Part shown: positions 51,601 to 60,830 of the stretch, in pieces
Position numbering within the stretch: the first letter of the stretch is position 1
Layout: the number at the start of each line of letters is the position of its first letter
NCBI RefSeq assembly: GCF_001678945.1
Contig: NZ_CP015124.1
Coordinates: forward strand, 3,882,001-3,946,000
Source: Phaeobacter gallaeciensis
Lineage (GTDB): Bacteria; Pseudomonadota; Alphaproteobacteria; Rhodobacterales; Rhodobacteraceae
Length of the DNA: 64,000 nucleotides
Direction of reading: 5' to 3'
Notes under the pieces: generated by a model
Seen by the model: the letters and a program-made list of their open reading frames with translations, nothing else
The model's database searches: none
Told to the model about the DNA's origin: nothing
Position numbers and translations under genes: made by a program

Positions 51601-53805
51601 TTAAGCAGCGGCGGCTGCATCCGGATTGAACCGGCCATAGAAGGTCTGACCCTTCTCCGCCATCTCCCGCAGCAGCGCCGGGCAGGTGAAGCGCTCACCG
51701 TAGGCTTCGGTCAGCTGATCGCAGCGTTCGGCAGCATAGGGCGTGCCGATGATGTCGAGCCAGCTGAGCGGGCCGCCGGACCAAGGCGCAAAGCCCCAGG
51801 CCAGGATTGCCCCCACGTCGCCTTCGCGGATATCCATCAGAACGCCTTCTTCCAGCGCGCGCACGGCTTCCAGCACCTGCGCAAACATCAGGCGTTCCTG
51901 CACTTCGATCAGATCGGGCTGGTCTTCGGCCAGCGGGTATTTCTCCTGCATGCCTTTCCAGTATTCGACCCGCTTGCCCTTTTCGTCATAGTCGAAGAAG
52001 CCGGCATTGGATTTGCGGCCCAGACGACCCAGATCTTCCATCCAGAAGATCAGATCATCCGCCGGGCTGTCGGGATAGGCATCGCCCATGGCAGCCTTGG
52101 TTGCGCGGGCGATCTTGGCACCCAGGTCGATCGAGGTCTCGTCGTTGAGCTGAATCGGACCCACCGGGAAGCCCAGCTGACGCGCTGCATTGTCGATCAG
52201 CACGGGCGACACGCCCTCGGTGATCATGCGCAGACCTTCGTTGATATAGGGAATGATGCAGCGGTTGGCGTAGAAGAAACGCGCATCATTCACCACGATC
52301 GGGGTCTTGCGGATCTGACGGACATAGTCGAGCGCCTTGGCCACGGCACGGTCACCGGTTTCCTTGCCCTTGATGATCTCAACCAGCAGCATCTTCTCAA
52401 CCGGGGAGAAGAAGTGGATGCCGATGAACTGCTCAGGACGGCTCGACGCCTTGGCCAGATCGGTTATCGGCAGGGTCGAGGTGTTGGAGGCGAAGATGCA
52501 ATCCTCGGGGATGATCGCCTCGACCTTTTGGGTCATCTCGGCCTTGACGGCAGGATCTTCAAACACCGCTTCGATGATCAGATCGCAGCCTTTCAGCGCG
52601 TCCAGATCCGGCGTTGCGTTGATCAGGCCCAGCATCGCCTCTTTCTTCTCGGCCGTGACCTTGCCGCGTTTGATGCCCTTGTCCAGGTAAGCTTCGGTAT
52701 AGGCCTTGCCCTTGTCGGCGGCGGCCTGATCGCGGTCCACCAGAACCACTTCCATACCGGCCTGCGCCGAAACCAGCGCGATGCCTGCGCCCATCATGCC
52801 CGCACCGAGAACACCCAGTTTCTTCACCCGCTGATCCGGCACGTCCTTGGGCCGCACGGCGCCTTTTTCCAGGGCTTCCTTGTTGAGGAACAGCGAACGG
52901 ATCATCGCGCCGGAGGAGGGGTTCATGATCACGGAGGTGAACCAGCGGGCCTCGATCTTGAGCGCGGTGTCGAAATCGACGAGCGCGCCTTCATAGACCG
53001 CCGACAGAAGCGCCTTGGCCGCCGGGAAGGCGCCCTGTGTCTTGCCGTTGATCATCGCTGAGGCGCCGACGAAGTTCATGAAACCAGCCGGGTGATAGGG
53101 CGCGCCGCCGGGCATCTTGTAGCCTTTTGCGTCCCAGGGTTTCACTAGGTCTGCGGGTTTGGCATTCAGCACCCATTCTTTCGCGGCGGCGACGGGATCG
53201 GCTGCGATCTCATCGATATAACCGGCACTCTTGGCCTTTTTCGCGTCCAGCATCTTGCCTTCGAGCAACAGCGGCGCGGCTGCGATGGCGCCCACCTTGC
53301 GTACCATGCGGGTGGTGCCGCCGGCGCCGGGGAAGATACCGATCAGGATTTCCGGAAGACCATACTTCGCCTTAGGGTTTTCCGCGGCAAAGATGCGATG
53401 CGTGGACAGCGGCAACTCCATACCGATCCCCGCAGCGGTGCCGGGCAGGGCGGTGGCAATCGGCTTGCCGCCCTTCTTGGACTTGGGGTCCATGCCTGCC
53501 AGCTCGATCTTGCGCAGCAGGGCATGCATTTTCATGATGCCGTCAAAGACGCCGCGTGCGGGATCGTCTCCGGCTTCTTCCTTCATCACCGCCAGCAGGT
53601 TCAGGTCCATGCCGCCGGCAAAGGAGCCTTCCTTGCCCGAGGTGATCACGATGCCTTTGACCGCGTCGTCGGCTAGGGCGTCGTCGATGGCGGCTTCCAG
53701 TTCCATGAGCCCGTCAAAGGACATCACGTTCATGGTCTTGCCCGGCACATCCCAGGTGATGGTTGCGACGCCGTCAGCGTCCTTGGAAAGCGTAAACTCA
53801 GTCAT
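51601..53805 (-). CDS. fadJ: Fatty-acid oxidation multifunctional enzyme (enoyl-CoA hydratase / 3-hydroxyacyl-CoA dehydrogenase)
   Basis: A 734-residue enzyme catalysing the second and third steps of beta-oxidation. The N-terminal crotonase domain (1 to about 200) has SFAGGMDLNLL, a Glu in GMELPL and a Glu in GLPEILIGIFPGAGGTTR in the catalytic positions. The dehydrogenase begins at about 330 with KKLGVLGAGMMGAGIALVSAQAG (NAD site), with HFFSPVEKM carrying the catalytic His and the usual C-terminal repeats. ATG 53805 overlaps the cupin stop (ATGA). It is the last gene of a minus-strand operon with thiolase and two acyl-CoA dehydrogenases, and is followed by the strong terminator. Confidence 0.95.
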   Translation of the reverse strand: MTEFTLSKDADGVATITWDVPGKTMNVMSFDGLMELEAAIDDALADDAVKGIVITSGKEGSFAGGMDLNLLAVMKEEAGDDPARGVFDGIMKMHALLRKIELAGMDPKSKKGGKPIATALPGTAAGIGMELPLSTHRIFAAENPKAKYGLPEILIGIFPGAGGTTRMVRKVGAIAAAPLLLEGKMLDAKKAKSAGYIDEIAADPVAAAKEWVLNAKPADLVKPWDAKGYKMPGGAPYHPAGFMNFVGASAMINGKTQGAFPAAKALLSAVYEGALVDFDTALKIEARWFTSVIMNPSSGAMIRSLFLNKEALEKGAVRPKDVPDQRVKKLGVLGAGMMGAGIALVSAQAGMEVVLVDRDQAAADKGKAYTEAYLDKGIKRGKVTAEKKEAMLGLINATPDLDALKGCDLIIEAVFEDPAVKAEMTQKVEAIIPEDCIFASNTSTLPITDLAKASSRPEQFIGIHFFSPVEKMLLVEIIKGKETGDRAVAKALDYVRQIRKTPIVVNDARFFYANRCIIPYINEGLRMITEGVSPVLIDNAARQLGFPVGPIQLNDETSIDLGAKIARATKAAMGDAYPDSPADDLIFWMEDLGRLGRKSNAGFFDYDEKGKRVEYWKGMQEKYPLAEDQPDLIEVQERLMFAQVLEAVRALEEGVLMDIREGDVGAILAWGFAPWSGGPLSWLDIIGTPYAAERCDQLTEAYGERFTCPALLREMAEKGQTFYGRFNPDAAAAA

Positions 53806-54287
53806 GTTTCGTCTCCGATCTGGTCAGCCGTCAGCGGGCTGCCGTCCTTGCGGGTGAACACGGACCCGTTGGAGTCCTGTTTCACCATCATGTCCATATC
53901 GCTGTAATAAGCTGTCTCTGTTTCGGTGCGCGTGCCCACCACCAGGAAGGTGGCCGGCGCGTCGGTGCTGTTTTTCAGGTGATGGCCGTTGGCATCTCCT
54001 GCAGGAAAAGTGGCGCAGTCGCCGGGGTGTAGCTCGGTTTCCCCGTGATCATCGATCAGGGTGCAGACCCCGGCGGTGACCATCAGGAATTCGTCCTGGT
54101 CCATGTGGTAATGGCGCAAGGACGACAGGCCACCCGGTTCCAGCTGAACGAGGTTCACGCCAAACTGCGTGAGGCCACCCGCATCGCCCAAGCGCTGGCT
54201 GGAGCGGCCCGCGACCGCCTCGGCCAGTTTGCCGGGGTAGGCGGAGCCGGTCCGCCAGGGGATATCGGCCAGGTTCAGCTTGGGCAT
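53802..54287 (-). CDS. Cupin-domain protein
   Basis: A 161-residue single-cupin protein. LRHYHMDQDEFLMVTAG gives the H-x-H-x4-E metal motif, and HPGDCATFPAGDANGHHL the second motif with its His. It lies between the thiolase and fadJ genes with a 1-base overlap upstream (TGATG) and a 4-base overlap downstream, so it is firmly inside the oxidation operon. Such proteins may bind metal and act as isomerase or dioxygenase, or stabilise a partner; the role here is not known. The tail RKDGSPLTADQIGD is conserved in a group of roseobacter cupins, from memory. Confidence 0.82.
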   Translation of the reverse strand: MPKLNLADIPWRTGSAYPGKLAEAVAGRSSQRLGDAGGLTQFGVNLVQLEPGGLSSLRHYHMDQDEFLMVTAGVCTLIDDHGETELHPGDCATFPAGDANGHHLKNSTDAPATFLVVGTRTETETAYYSDMDMMVKQDSNGSVFTRKDGSPLTADQIGDET

Positions 54288-55498
54288 CAGACGCGCTCGA
54301 TGATCGTGGCCGCGCCCATGCCGGATGCGATGCAGAGCGTCGCGAGACCAACTTCCTTGTCGGTGCGCTCCAACTCGTCCAGCAGCGTGCCGATGATCAT
54401 CGCGCCGGTGGCGCCCAGCGGGTGGCCCATCGCGATGGAGCCGCCGTTGGGGTTCACGATGGCAGGGTCCACGTCAAACGCCTGCTGGAAGCGCAGCACG
54501 ACCGAGGCAAAGGCTTCGTTGACTTCGAACAGGTCGATATCACTGATCGCCATGCCGTTGTCGGCAAGGATCTTCTGCGTTGCGGGCACAGGGCCGGTCA
54601 GCATGATGGTGGGATCGGTGCCGATCTTGGTGGTCGCCTTGATGCGGGCGCGGGGTTTCAGACCGTATTCCTCGCCGAACTCCTTGTTGCCGATCAGAAC
54701 GGCGGCAGCGCCATCGACGATGCCAGAGGAGTTGCCCGCGTGGTGGATATGGTTGATCCGCTCCAGGTGCGGGTACTTCAGCTTTGCCACAGCATCAAAG
54801 CCGGGCATCTGTTCACCCATCATCTGGAACGAAGGGTTCAGCGCACCAAGGCTCTGCATGTCGGTCTGGGGGCGCATGTATTCGTCGCGGTCCAGAATGG
54901 TCAGACCGTTCTGATCGGTGACGGCGATCACCGACTTGTCGAAACGGCCATCGTCCCAGGCTTCCTTGGCGCGGCGTTGCGATTCAACGGCCAGCGCATC
55001 GGCCTGCTCACGCGAAAAGCCGTATTCTGTGGCGATGATATCGGCTGAGATGCCTTGCGGGACGAAATAGGTTTCCATCGCAACCGAGGGATCCACGGCG
55101 ATGGCGGCGCCATCGCTGCCCATGGCAACGCGGCCCATCATCTCAACGCCGCCCGCGATATAGGCCTTGCCTGCGCCGCCCTTCACCTGGTTGGAGGCCA
55201 GGTTCACGGCCTCCATGCCCGAGGCACAGAAACGGTTGATGGCGAGGCCCGGAATGCTTTCGTCCAGATCCGAGGCCAGAACCGCGGTGCGTGCAAGGCA
55301 GCCGCCCTGTTCCATGACCTGGGTGACGTTGCCCCAGATCACGTCCTCGACGGCGTGACCGTCCAGATTGTTGCGCGCCTTCAGAGCGTTCAGGGTCAGC
55401 GCGGACAGGCGCACCGAGGTCACCTCGTGCAGGGAGCCGTCCTTGCGGCCCTTTCCGCGCGGGGTGCGGATCGCGTCATAGATATAAGCTTCGGTCAT
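54287..55498 (-). CDS. Acetyl-CoA C-acyltransferase (thiolase)
   Basis: A 403-residue thiolase that cleaves 3-ketoacyl-CoA with CoA to acetyl-CoA and a shortened acyl-CoA. Nucleophile Cys91 is in NRFCASGMEAVNLA; His in GHPLGATGAMI and the second Cys in CIASGMGAA complete the active site; NVNGGAI-type loop appears as NPNGGSIAMGHP. The start ATG 55498 follows the GST gene by 10 bases. The pairing with the FadJ-type enzyme gives the FadI/FadA role, but thiolases that make or split acetoacetyl-CoA are similar, so the chain length is not known. Confidence 0.93.
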   Translation of the reverse strand: MTEAYIYDAIRTPRGKGRKDGSLHEVTSVRLSALTLNALKARNNLDGHAVEDVIWGNVTQVMEQGGCLARTAVLASDLDESIPGLAINRFCASGMEAVNLASNQVKGGAGKAYIAGGVEMMGRVAMGSDGAAIAVDPSVAMETYFVPQGISADIIATEYGFSREQADALAVESQRRAKEAWDDGRFDKSVIAVTDQNGLTILDRDEYMRPQTDMQSLGALNPSFQMMGEQMPGFDAVAKLKYPHLERINHIHHAGNSSGIVDGAAAVLIGNKEFGEEYGLKPRARIKATTKIGTDPTIMLTGPVPATQKILADNGMAISDIDLFEVNEAFASVVLRFQQAFDVDPAIVNPNGGSIAMGHPLGATGAMIIGTLLDELERTDKEVGLATLCIASGMGAATIIERV

Positions 55499-55508
55499 AA
55501 GTATCTCC

Positions 55509-56141
55509 TCAAGCTCGGTCCGACGGGTTGCCGGGCATCAGATCATAGGGGTGTTTCCAGCCGGGCGTTTCGCTGAGACGGGTCAGCCAGGCGTCGATAT
55601 GGGGCCATTCGGCACGGTCAAAGCCGAAGGGTTCGGGATAATAAAGGTAGCCGCAGCACGAGAGGTCAGCATTGGTGATCCCATCGCCAACGATCCAGTC
55701 ACGTCCGTCCAGATGGGCGTTCAGGGTCGCATAGGCGGCCTTGAGGCGTCCCTGCATGAAGCCAATCACCTGGTCGGGGCGCTTGTCTTCGGGTAGGAAG
55801 TTCATCAGGAACCGGGTCATGCCCGCCTGGCTGGAGAGTTTGTGGTTATCCCACAGAACCCAGCGCAGCACCTCGTATTTGTCCTCCGGCGCGCCGCCGA
55901 ATTTGCCCGTTTTGTCGGTGATATACTGCTGGATGGCGCCGGACTGGGTCAGGCGCATGTCGCCGTCTTCCAGTACCGGTGCTTCGCCCATCACGTTCAT
56001 TTCCCGGAATTCCGGCGTGCGGTTCACCCCGGCAAAGAAATCAACAAAGACCGGCTCCCACTCAAGGCCCGACAGCTCAAGCGCCAGGGCGGCCTTATAG
56101 GCGTTACCGCTTTCTCCGAAACAGTGCAGTTTGATGGTCAT
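55509..56141 (-). CDS. Glutathione S-transferase family protein
   Basis: A 210-residue protein with the thioredoxin-like N-domain (LHCFGESGNAYKAALALELSGLEW, then MGEAPVLEDGDMRLTQSGAIQQYI, where the cis-Pro and the SGAI loop bind glutathione) and the all-helical C-domain ending NADLSCCGYLYYPEPFGF. It may add glutathione to a reactive enoyl-CoA or reduce a thioester-bound intermediate. It sits in the beta-oxidation operon, 30 bases after the acyl-CoA dehydrogenase gene and 10 bases before thiolase. The substrate is not known. Confidence 0.87.
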   Translation of the reverse strand: MTIKLHCFGESGNAYKAALALELSGLEWEPVFVDFFAGVNRTPEFREMNVMGEAPVLEDGDMRLTQSGAIQQYITDKTGKFGGAPEDKYEVLRWVLWDNHKLSSQAGMTRFLMNFLPEDKRPDQVIGFMQGRLKAAYATLNAHLDGRDWIVGDGITNADLSCCGYLYYPEPFGFDRAEWPHIDAWLTRLSETPGWKHPYDLMPGNPSDRA

Positions 56142-56171
56142 TCTTCAAATCCTCCCACGGAATTCAGCAGA

Positions 56172-57323
56172 TCAAAGGCTGCGCGAAATCAGTTCCTTCA
56201 TGATTTCATTGGTGCCACCGTAGATGCGCTGCACCCGGGCGTCAGCCCACATTTCCGCGACGGCGTATTCCTGCATGAAGCCATAACCGCCATGCATCTG
56301 GACGCATTCGTCCAGCACTTCGCCTTGGGTGTCGGTGGTCCAGTATTTCGCCATCGCCGCCTTTTCGACGGTCAACTTGCCTTGCAGATGCTCAGCCATG
56401 CATTCATCGAGGAAGGCGCGCGCAACCTTGGTCTTGGTCAGGCATTCCACCAGTTTGAAACGGGTGTTCTGGAACTGCGTCAGCGGGCCACCAAAGGCTT
56501 CGCGTTCCTTGCAATAGGCGATGGTGCGCTCGACCGCGCCCTCCATGGCCCCTACGGCACCACAGGCGATGATCAGACGTTCCTGCGGCAGCTGCTGCAT
56601 CATCTGATAAAAGCCTTTGCCCTCTTCCTGGCCAAGGATGTTTTCCGGCGGGATTTCGACGTTGTCAAAGAACAGCTCGGAGGTGTCGGCAGCATGCAGG
56701 CCCACCTTGTCGAGGTTGCGTCCGCGCTGGAAGCCTTCGGCGCCGTCGGTTTCAAGCGCCACCAGCGACACACCTTTGGAACCCTGCGAGGGGTCCGTCT
56801 TGGCTGCGACCAGAATAAGATTGGCGTGTTGGCCATTGGTAATAAAGGTTTTTTGCCCGGACAGACGGTAGGCATTGCCATCGCGGATCGCCTTGGTCTT
56901 GATCCGCTGCACGTCCGAACCGGTGGAGGGTTCGGTCATCGCCAGTGCGCCAACCAGCTCACCTGATACCATCTTGGGCAGCCAGCGTTTCTTCTGCTCC
57001 TCGGTGCCGTACTGAAGAATGTAATGCGCAACGATGCCGGAATGGATGCCATGGCCCCAGCTCGCCAGATTGGCGCGGCTGCCTTCAATCAGGATTGCGG
57101 CCTCGTGCCCGAAATCACCGCCCGCGCCGCCGTATTCCTCGGGGATCGAGGGGCAGAGAAGCCCCAATTCACCGGCTTGGTTCCACGTCTCGCGGTCCAT
57201 CATCCCCTGTTTGCGCCATTTTTCGTATTTTGGCATCCATTCGTTGGTGATGAACTGCGCCGTCATGTCGGCCAGCATCTGGTGCTCGTCTGTCATCCAG
57301 GCGGAACGGGTCTCGGTGCTCAT
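56172..57323 (-). CDS. Acyl-CoA dehydrogenase (isovaleryl/long-chain type active site)
   Basis: A 383-residue FAD enzyme that introduces the alpha-beta double bond in acyl-CoA. ATG 57323 has GGGAGAG upstream. Signatures: [35 protein letters not shown], and a [14 protein letters not shown] loop. The catalytic base of medium-chain enzymes, Glu in IYEGT, is Gly369 here (IYGGTNEI), whereas QERL with Glu248 matches the alternative base position of isovaleryl-CoA dehydrogenase. That favours branched or longer substrates. It is transcribed with the GST, thiolase and fadJ genes. Confidence 0.92.
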   Translation of the reverse strand: MSTETRSAWMTDEHQMLADMTAQFITNEWMPKYEKWRKQGMMDRETWNQAGELGLLCPSIPEEYGGAGGDFGHEAAILIEGSRANLASWGHGIHSGIVAHYILQYGTEEQKKRWLPKMVSGELVGALAMTEPSTGSDVQRIKTKAIRDGNAYRLSGQKTFITNGQHANLILVAAKTDPSQGSKGVSLVALETDGAEGFQRGRNLDKVGLHAADTSELFFDNVEIPPENILGQEEGKGFYQMMQQLPQERLIIACGAVGAMEGAVERTIAYCKEREAFGGPLTQFQNTRFKLVECLTKTKVARAFLDECMAEHLQGKLTVEKAAMAKYWTTDTQGEVLDECVQMHGGYGFMQEYAVAEMWADARVQRIYGGTNEIMKELISRSL

Positions 57324-57358
57324 GTCTCTCCCTTTCAGCACGCGTCGTTGCGGCGTGC

Positions 57359-57571
57359 CTATCGTTTTCTGTCCTCCAGCGCGCTGTTGAAAAGACGCAG
57401 CCGGTGGGTCAGGTTTTCGCTGTCGGTGACGCTGTCGAAATTCTCAAAAAGGAATGACAGCGCCTCTCCCTCGTCCAACCCGGCCTCATGGGCAAAACGT
57501 CTCAGCCTGCGATAACCATCCTCGGTCATGGCAACCGGAAAGCGGCGGGTCAGGCGGAACCGTTTTGGCAT
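57359..57571 (-). CDS. Small ribbon-helix-helix-like protein
   Basis: A 70-residue basic protein starting at ATG 57571 with AAGGA 10 bases upstream. The segment [40 protein letters not shown] reads like a ribbon-helix-helix fold: a beta-strand, a helix, a turn and a second helix, about 40 residues. It lies 35 bases before the acyl-CoA dehydrogenase start and 84 bases after the large dehydrogenase gene, so it is in the operon. A DNA-binding or regulatory role is possible. I do not recognise the family. Confidence 0.6.
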   Translation of the reverse strand: MPKRFRLTRRFPVAMTEDGYRRLRRFAHEAGLDEGEALSFLFENFDSVTDSENLTHRLRLFNSALEDRKR

Positions 57572-57655
57572 GGTTCGGTGGTCCTTTTGGTCTGGGCACC
57601 GGGCCGGAAGTGAAGGCAAAGCAGGGCGTCCCGGTTGGAACGCCCCGGCAAAGGA

Positions 57656-59437
57656 TCAGAAGCTTGCCGCGTCCAGCGCCATCACCGTATCCGCACCGCT
57701 CTGGATGCGCACAAGGTGCAGCTGCGTGGCGGGCAGGCGCCGTGCCATGTAGTAACGGCCGGTGGTCAGCTTTGTCTTGTAGAACGCCGCGTCAGAGGTT
57801 CCGGCCTCCAGCGCAGCATGCGCCGCCTTTGCCATCTGCGCCCACATCAGGCCAAGGCAGACATGACCGAACATGTGCATGAAGTCATAAGAGCCAGAGA
57901 GCGCGTTGTTGGGGTTCTTCATGCCGTTCTGCATGAAATACATGCCCGCGGCCTGAAGATCCTTGGAGGCGGCCTTCAGCGGCTCGATGAAGTCCTTGGC
58001 GTAATCCTCGGAGATGCCGGCGTTTTCCTTGCAGAAATTTTTCACCAGCTCAAAGAAGGCCATGACGTGCTTGCCGCCGTCCTGCGCCAGTTTGCGGCCC
58101 ACGAGATCCAGCGCCTGAACGCCGTTCGCACCTTCATAGATCTGCGCGATACGGGCGTCGCGGGTGTACTGGCTCATCCCGTGTTCTTCGATATAGCCGT
58201 GGCCGCCATAGACCTGCTGGGCCTTCACGGTCATGTCGTAGCCTTCGTCGGTCAGGAAGCCCTTGATCACCGGAGTCAGCAGCGAGACCAGACCGTCGGC
58301 GTCCTTGTCACCGTCGCGGTGCGCCTTGTCGATCATGGTTGCGCCCCACAGAAGGAAGGCACGGCCCCCTTCGACAAAGCTCTTCTGATCCATCAGGCTG
58401 CGGCGGATGTCCGGGTGCACGATCAGCGGATCGGCCGGGCCATCGGGGTTCTTGACGCCGGTCACGTCACGGCCCTGGAGGCGGTCCTTGGCGTATTCAA
58501 CAGCGTTTTGATAGGCGGCTTCGGCCTGGGCCACGCCCTGCATACCGACACCCAGACGGGCTTCGTTCATCATGGTGAACATGGCGCGCATGCCCTTGTG
58601 CTCGGTGCCAAGGAGGTAGCCGGTCGCCTCGTCATAGTTCATCACACAGGTCGAGTTGCCGTGGATACCCATCTTCTTTTCGATATTGCCCACCGAGACG
58701 CCATTGCGTTCGCCGACCGAGCCGTCTTCGTTGACGATGAATTTCGGGACGATGAACAGGCTGACGCCCTTGATACCCTCGGGGCCGCCGGGGATCTTGG
58801 CCAGAACCAAATGGATCACGTTGTCGGACATGTCGTGATCGCCAGCCGAGATAAAGATCTTCTGGCCTGACACCTTGTAGGTGCCATCTGCCTGCGGTTC
58901 TGCCTTGGTACGCATCAGACCCAGATCGGTGCCGCAATGCGGTTCGGTCAGGTTCATGGTGCCGGTCCATTCGCAAGACACCATCTTGGGCAGGTAGGTG
59001 TCTTTCTGCGCGTCGGTGCCATGCGCCAGGATCGCCGAGGCGGCGCCATGGGTGAGGCCCTGATACATCACAAATGCCTGGTTGGCCGAGGAGAACAGCT
59101 CACCCACCGCGGTGCCCAGCACATAGGGCATGTTCTGGCCGCCGTATTGTTCTGGCATATCCAGACCGGTCCAGCCGCCTTCCTTGACCTGCTCAAAGGC
59201 GTCCTTGAAGCCGGTCGGGGTGTAGACAATCCCGTTTTCCAGGCGGCAGCCTTCGGTATCACCCACCACGTTCAGCGGGTGCAGAACCTCGGAGCTGATC
59301 TTACCAGCCTCTTCCAGAATGGCGCCGGTGAAATCGCGTTCCAACTCGCTATATCCCGGCGTGGCGGCCTCGGAGACTTTCAAGACATCGTGCAGGATGA
59401 ACTGGGTGTCCTTGGTGGGAGCATTGTAAACGGGCAT
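57656..59437 (-). CDS. Large acyl-CoA dehydrogenase, DmdC-like
   Basis: A 593-residue acyl-CoA dehydrogenase of the long form, with the extra C-terminal domain found in DmdC and related enzymes. Signs: [85 protein letters not shown]. The catalytic base is Glu435 in IYEGANG; I recall that Glu435 is also reported for the DmdC of Ruegeria, but did not check. DmdC oxidises methylmercaptopropionyl-CoA in DMSP breakdown, so that role, or ordinary chain-length acyl oxidation, are the options. First enzyme gene of the operon after merR. Confidence 0.9.
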   Translation of the reverse strand: MPVYNAPTKDTQFILHDVLKVSEAATPGYSELERDFTGAILEEAGKISSEVLHPLNVVGDTEGCRLENGIVYTPTGFKDAFEQVKEGGWTGLDMPEQYGGQNMPYVLGTAVGELFSSANQAFVMYQGLTHGAASAILAHGTDAQKDTYLPKMVSCEWTGTMNLTEPHCGTDLGLMRTKAEPQADGTYKVSGQKIFISAGDHDMSDNVIHLVLAKIPGGPEGIKGVSLFIVPKFIVNEDGSVGERNGVSVGNIEKKMGIHGNSTCVMNYDEATGYLLGTEHKGMRAMFTMMNEARLGVGMQGVAQAEAAYQNAVEYAKDRLQGRDVTGVKNPDGPADPLIVHPDIRRSLMDQKSFVEGGRAFLLWGATMIDKAHRDGDKDADGLVSLLTPVIKGFLTDEGYDMTVKAQQVYGGHGYIEEHGMSQYTRDARIAQIYEGANGVQALDLVGRKLAQDGGKHVMAFFELVKNFCKENAGISEDYAKDFIEPLKAASKDLQAAGMYFMQNGMKNPNNALSGSYDFMHMFGHVCLGLMWAQMAKAAHAALEAGTSDAAFYKTKLTTGRYYMARRLPATQLHLVRIQSGADTVMALDAASF

Positions 59438-59515
59438 CGCGGTCCTCGTTGAATTTCTTCAGTGTTTGTCTGGCGTGACCTCCCGAAGGACGGAAGGCCG
59501 GGGCGGGGCAGCCGG

Positions 59516-59926
59516 TTATTCGGCAGCCTCCTGTTCGGATTTCATCGAGGCGATGACACTTTCGCCCCATTTCAGCTGCTGTTGCAGATCTTCGATCGCT
59601 TCGTTCAGCTCGTCCCGCTGGCGTTCCATATCGGCGAGCCGTTCGCAGGCGACATCATAGGTGCGCGAAAGCTGCGTCAGCTGCTGGTCCCCGATGTGAT
59701 AAAGGTCCAGAAGCTGGCGGATTTCCTCAAGGCTAAAGCCAAACCGTTTTCCACGCAGGATCAGTTTCAGGCGTGCGCCGTCCCGCTTGGTGAACAGGCG
59801 TTTCTGGCCGTCGCGGATCGGGAACAACAGTTCCTTGGCTTCGTAAAACCGCAGGGTGCGCGGAGTCACGTCGAACTCATCGCACATCTGACGGATGGAT
59901 TTTGTCTCTTCGGTCATCGTCGTCAC
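59516..59926 (-). CDS. MerR-family regulator of the beta-oxidation operon
   Basis: A 136-residue regulator. The winged helix DNA-binding domain occupies about 10-80 (SIRQMCDEFDVTPRTLRFYEAKELLFPIRDGQKRLFTKRD), followed by GKRFGFSLEEIRQLLDLY and a coiled-coil helix at 80-130. Only one cysteine is present, so it is not a metal sensor of the MerR type; it resembles LiuR-like regulators of branched-chain and fatty-acid catabolism. It heads the minus-strand operon and an ACGT-TT-ACGT dyad lies 60 bases upstream of its start, so autoregulation is likely. It has a paralogue at 60289. Confidence 0.9.
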   Translation of the reverse strand: MTTMTEETKSIRQMCDEFDVTPRTLRFYEAKELLFPIRDGQKRLFTKRDGARLKLILRGKRFGFSLEEIRQLLDLYHIGDQQLTQLSRTYDVACERLADMERQRDELNEAIEDLQQQLKWGESVIASMKSEQEAAE

Positions 59927-59985
59927 TCTTGACTGCTGGGTGCAGCCTAAAATTGAACAGCTGAGGCGTGTTTTACAACATCTTC

Positions 59986-60001
59986 TTGACGTTTACGTAA
60001 G
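59986..60001 (-). promoter_or_regulatory. Candidate MerR (LiuR-type) operator
   Basis: TTGACGTTTACGTAAG is an imperfect dyad with two ACGT cores separated by TT, a pattern known for LiuR-type MerR proteins. On the minus strand it provides TTACGT as a -35-like box, 19 bases before TAAAAC, the long spacing that MerR proteins act on. It is the most notable structure in the 362-base gap 59927-60288, where I see no convincing gene. Confidence 0.5.
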
Positions 60002-60288
60002 CTGTACGCTGCGTCACATGCGTGGGTGACGTGGAGAGAGCCGTTTATGACGCTGCGTCGGGCTCCGGAACGCCCGGAAAATCCGACGAAATGCGGATCC
60101 GGGGCAGGGGAAAAGACGGAATTCAGGTCGGATCTTTCGGGATTCGATGCGGCGGTGCGGCGAATCCCACCCAGCACGTCAGATATGCCGCGCGGGCGGT
60201 TCAAGGGCACTTCACAGCGCGGCCACGCAGGCATAGCTGCCGCGTGAAATCCGGTATTCCGAGAGCCGCCGAAACGGGAGTTTTCGTG

Positions 60289-60657
60289 TTATTTCGCCAG
60301 AGCCAGGGTGGTGACGCGCAGGGCGCTCAGCTCTTCCATGGCCTCATCCAGCTGCTCGCGCTGCTTTTGCAGCTCGATCATCTGCCGGTCCGCCATCTCC
60401 ACAAAGGCCTGCATTTGTGCCTGATCGCCTTCGTTTTCGCGGATCAGCAGCCATTGCCGGATCTCTTCCAGCTGAAAGCCGAACCGGCGTCCGCGCAGGA
60501 TCAGCTTCATCCGCGCCTTTTCGCGCGGGCCGTAGAACCGCGACCGCCCTTCGCGATCGGGCTGCAGCAGCTCGATGTACTCGTAATAGCGCAATGTACG
60601 CGGTGTCACATCGAACGCAGCGCACATTTCCTTGAATGACAATCTGGCTTCGGTCAT
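60289..60657 (-). CDS. Second MerR-family regulator
   Basis: A 122-residue paralogue of the regulator at 59516. ATG 60657 has GGGGAGAAAG upstream; a longer in-frame start at 60741 adds a cysteine-rich stretch without a binding site. It shares the DVTPRTLRYYE recognition helix, the RMKLILRGRRFGFQLEEIRQW segment and a C-terminal coiled coil (MADRQMIELQKQREQLDEAMEEL). It lacks metal-binding cysteines. Two close copies suggest related effectors or heterodimers. It is divergent from the thioesterase pair that starts at 60831 and may regulate them. Confidence 0.88.
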   Translation of the reverse strand: MTEARLSFKEMCAAFDVTPRTLRYYEYIELLQPDREGRSRFYGPREKARMKLILRGRRFGFQLEEIRQWLLIRENEGDQAQMQAFVEMADRQMIELQKQREQLDEAMEELSALRVTTLALAK

Positions 60658-60830
60658 CCACTTTCTCCCCTTGGCCGCGAACCTATGCAACTGCGGCAAA
60701 CAGTGCAAGCACCCGCAGCAGGCAACTTCATCCGACGTCACGGAGCGCTGTGATCACGGGGTTGCGCTTTGGGGCGGGCAGGGCCAAGGTTGCGCATACA
60801 AAGACCAAACAGATCAAAGGGAACGCCCCT

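Noticed and set aside
51499-53061. A 520-codon plus-strand frame opposite fadJ
   Set aside because: It passes through the bidirectional terminator and has no ribosome binding site or family motif.
60026-60247. A 73-codon plus-strand frame in the gap between the two merR genes
   Set aside because: No ribosome binding site, Arg/Pro/Gly-rich translation and no recognisable segment.
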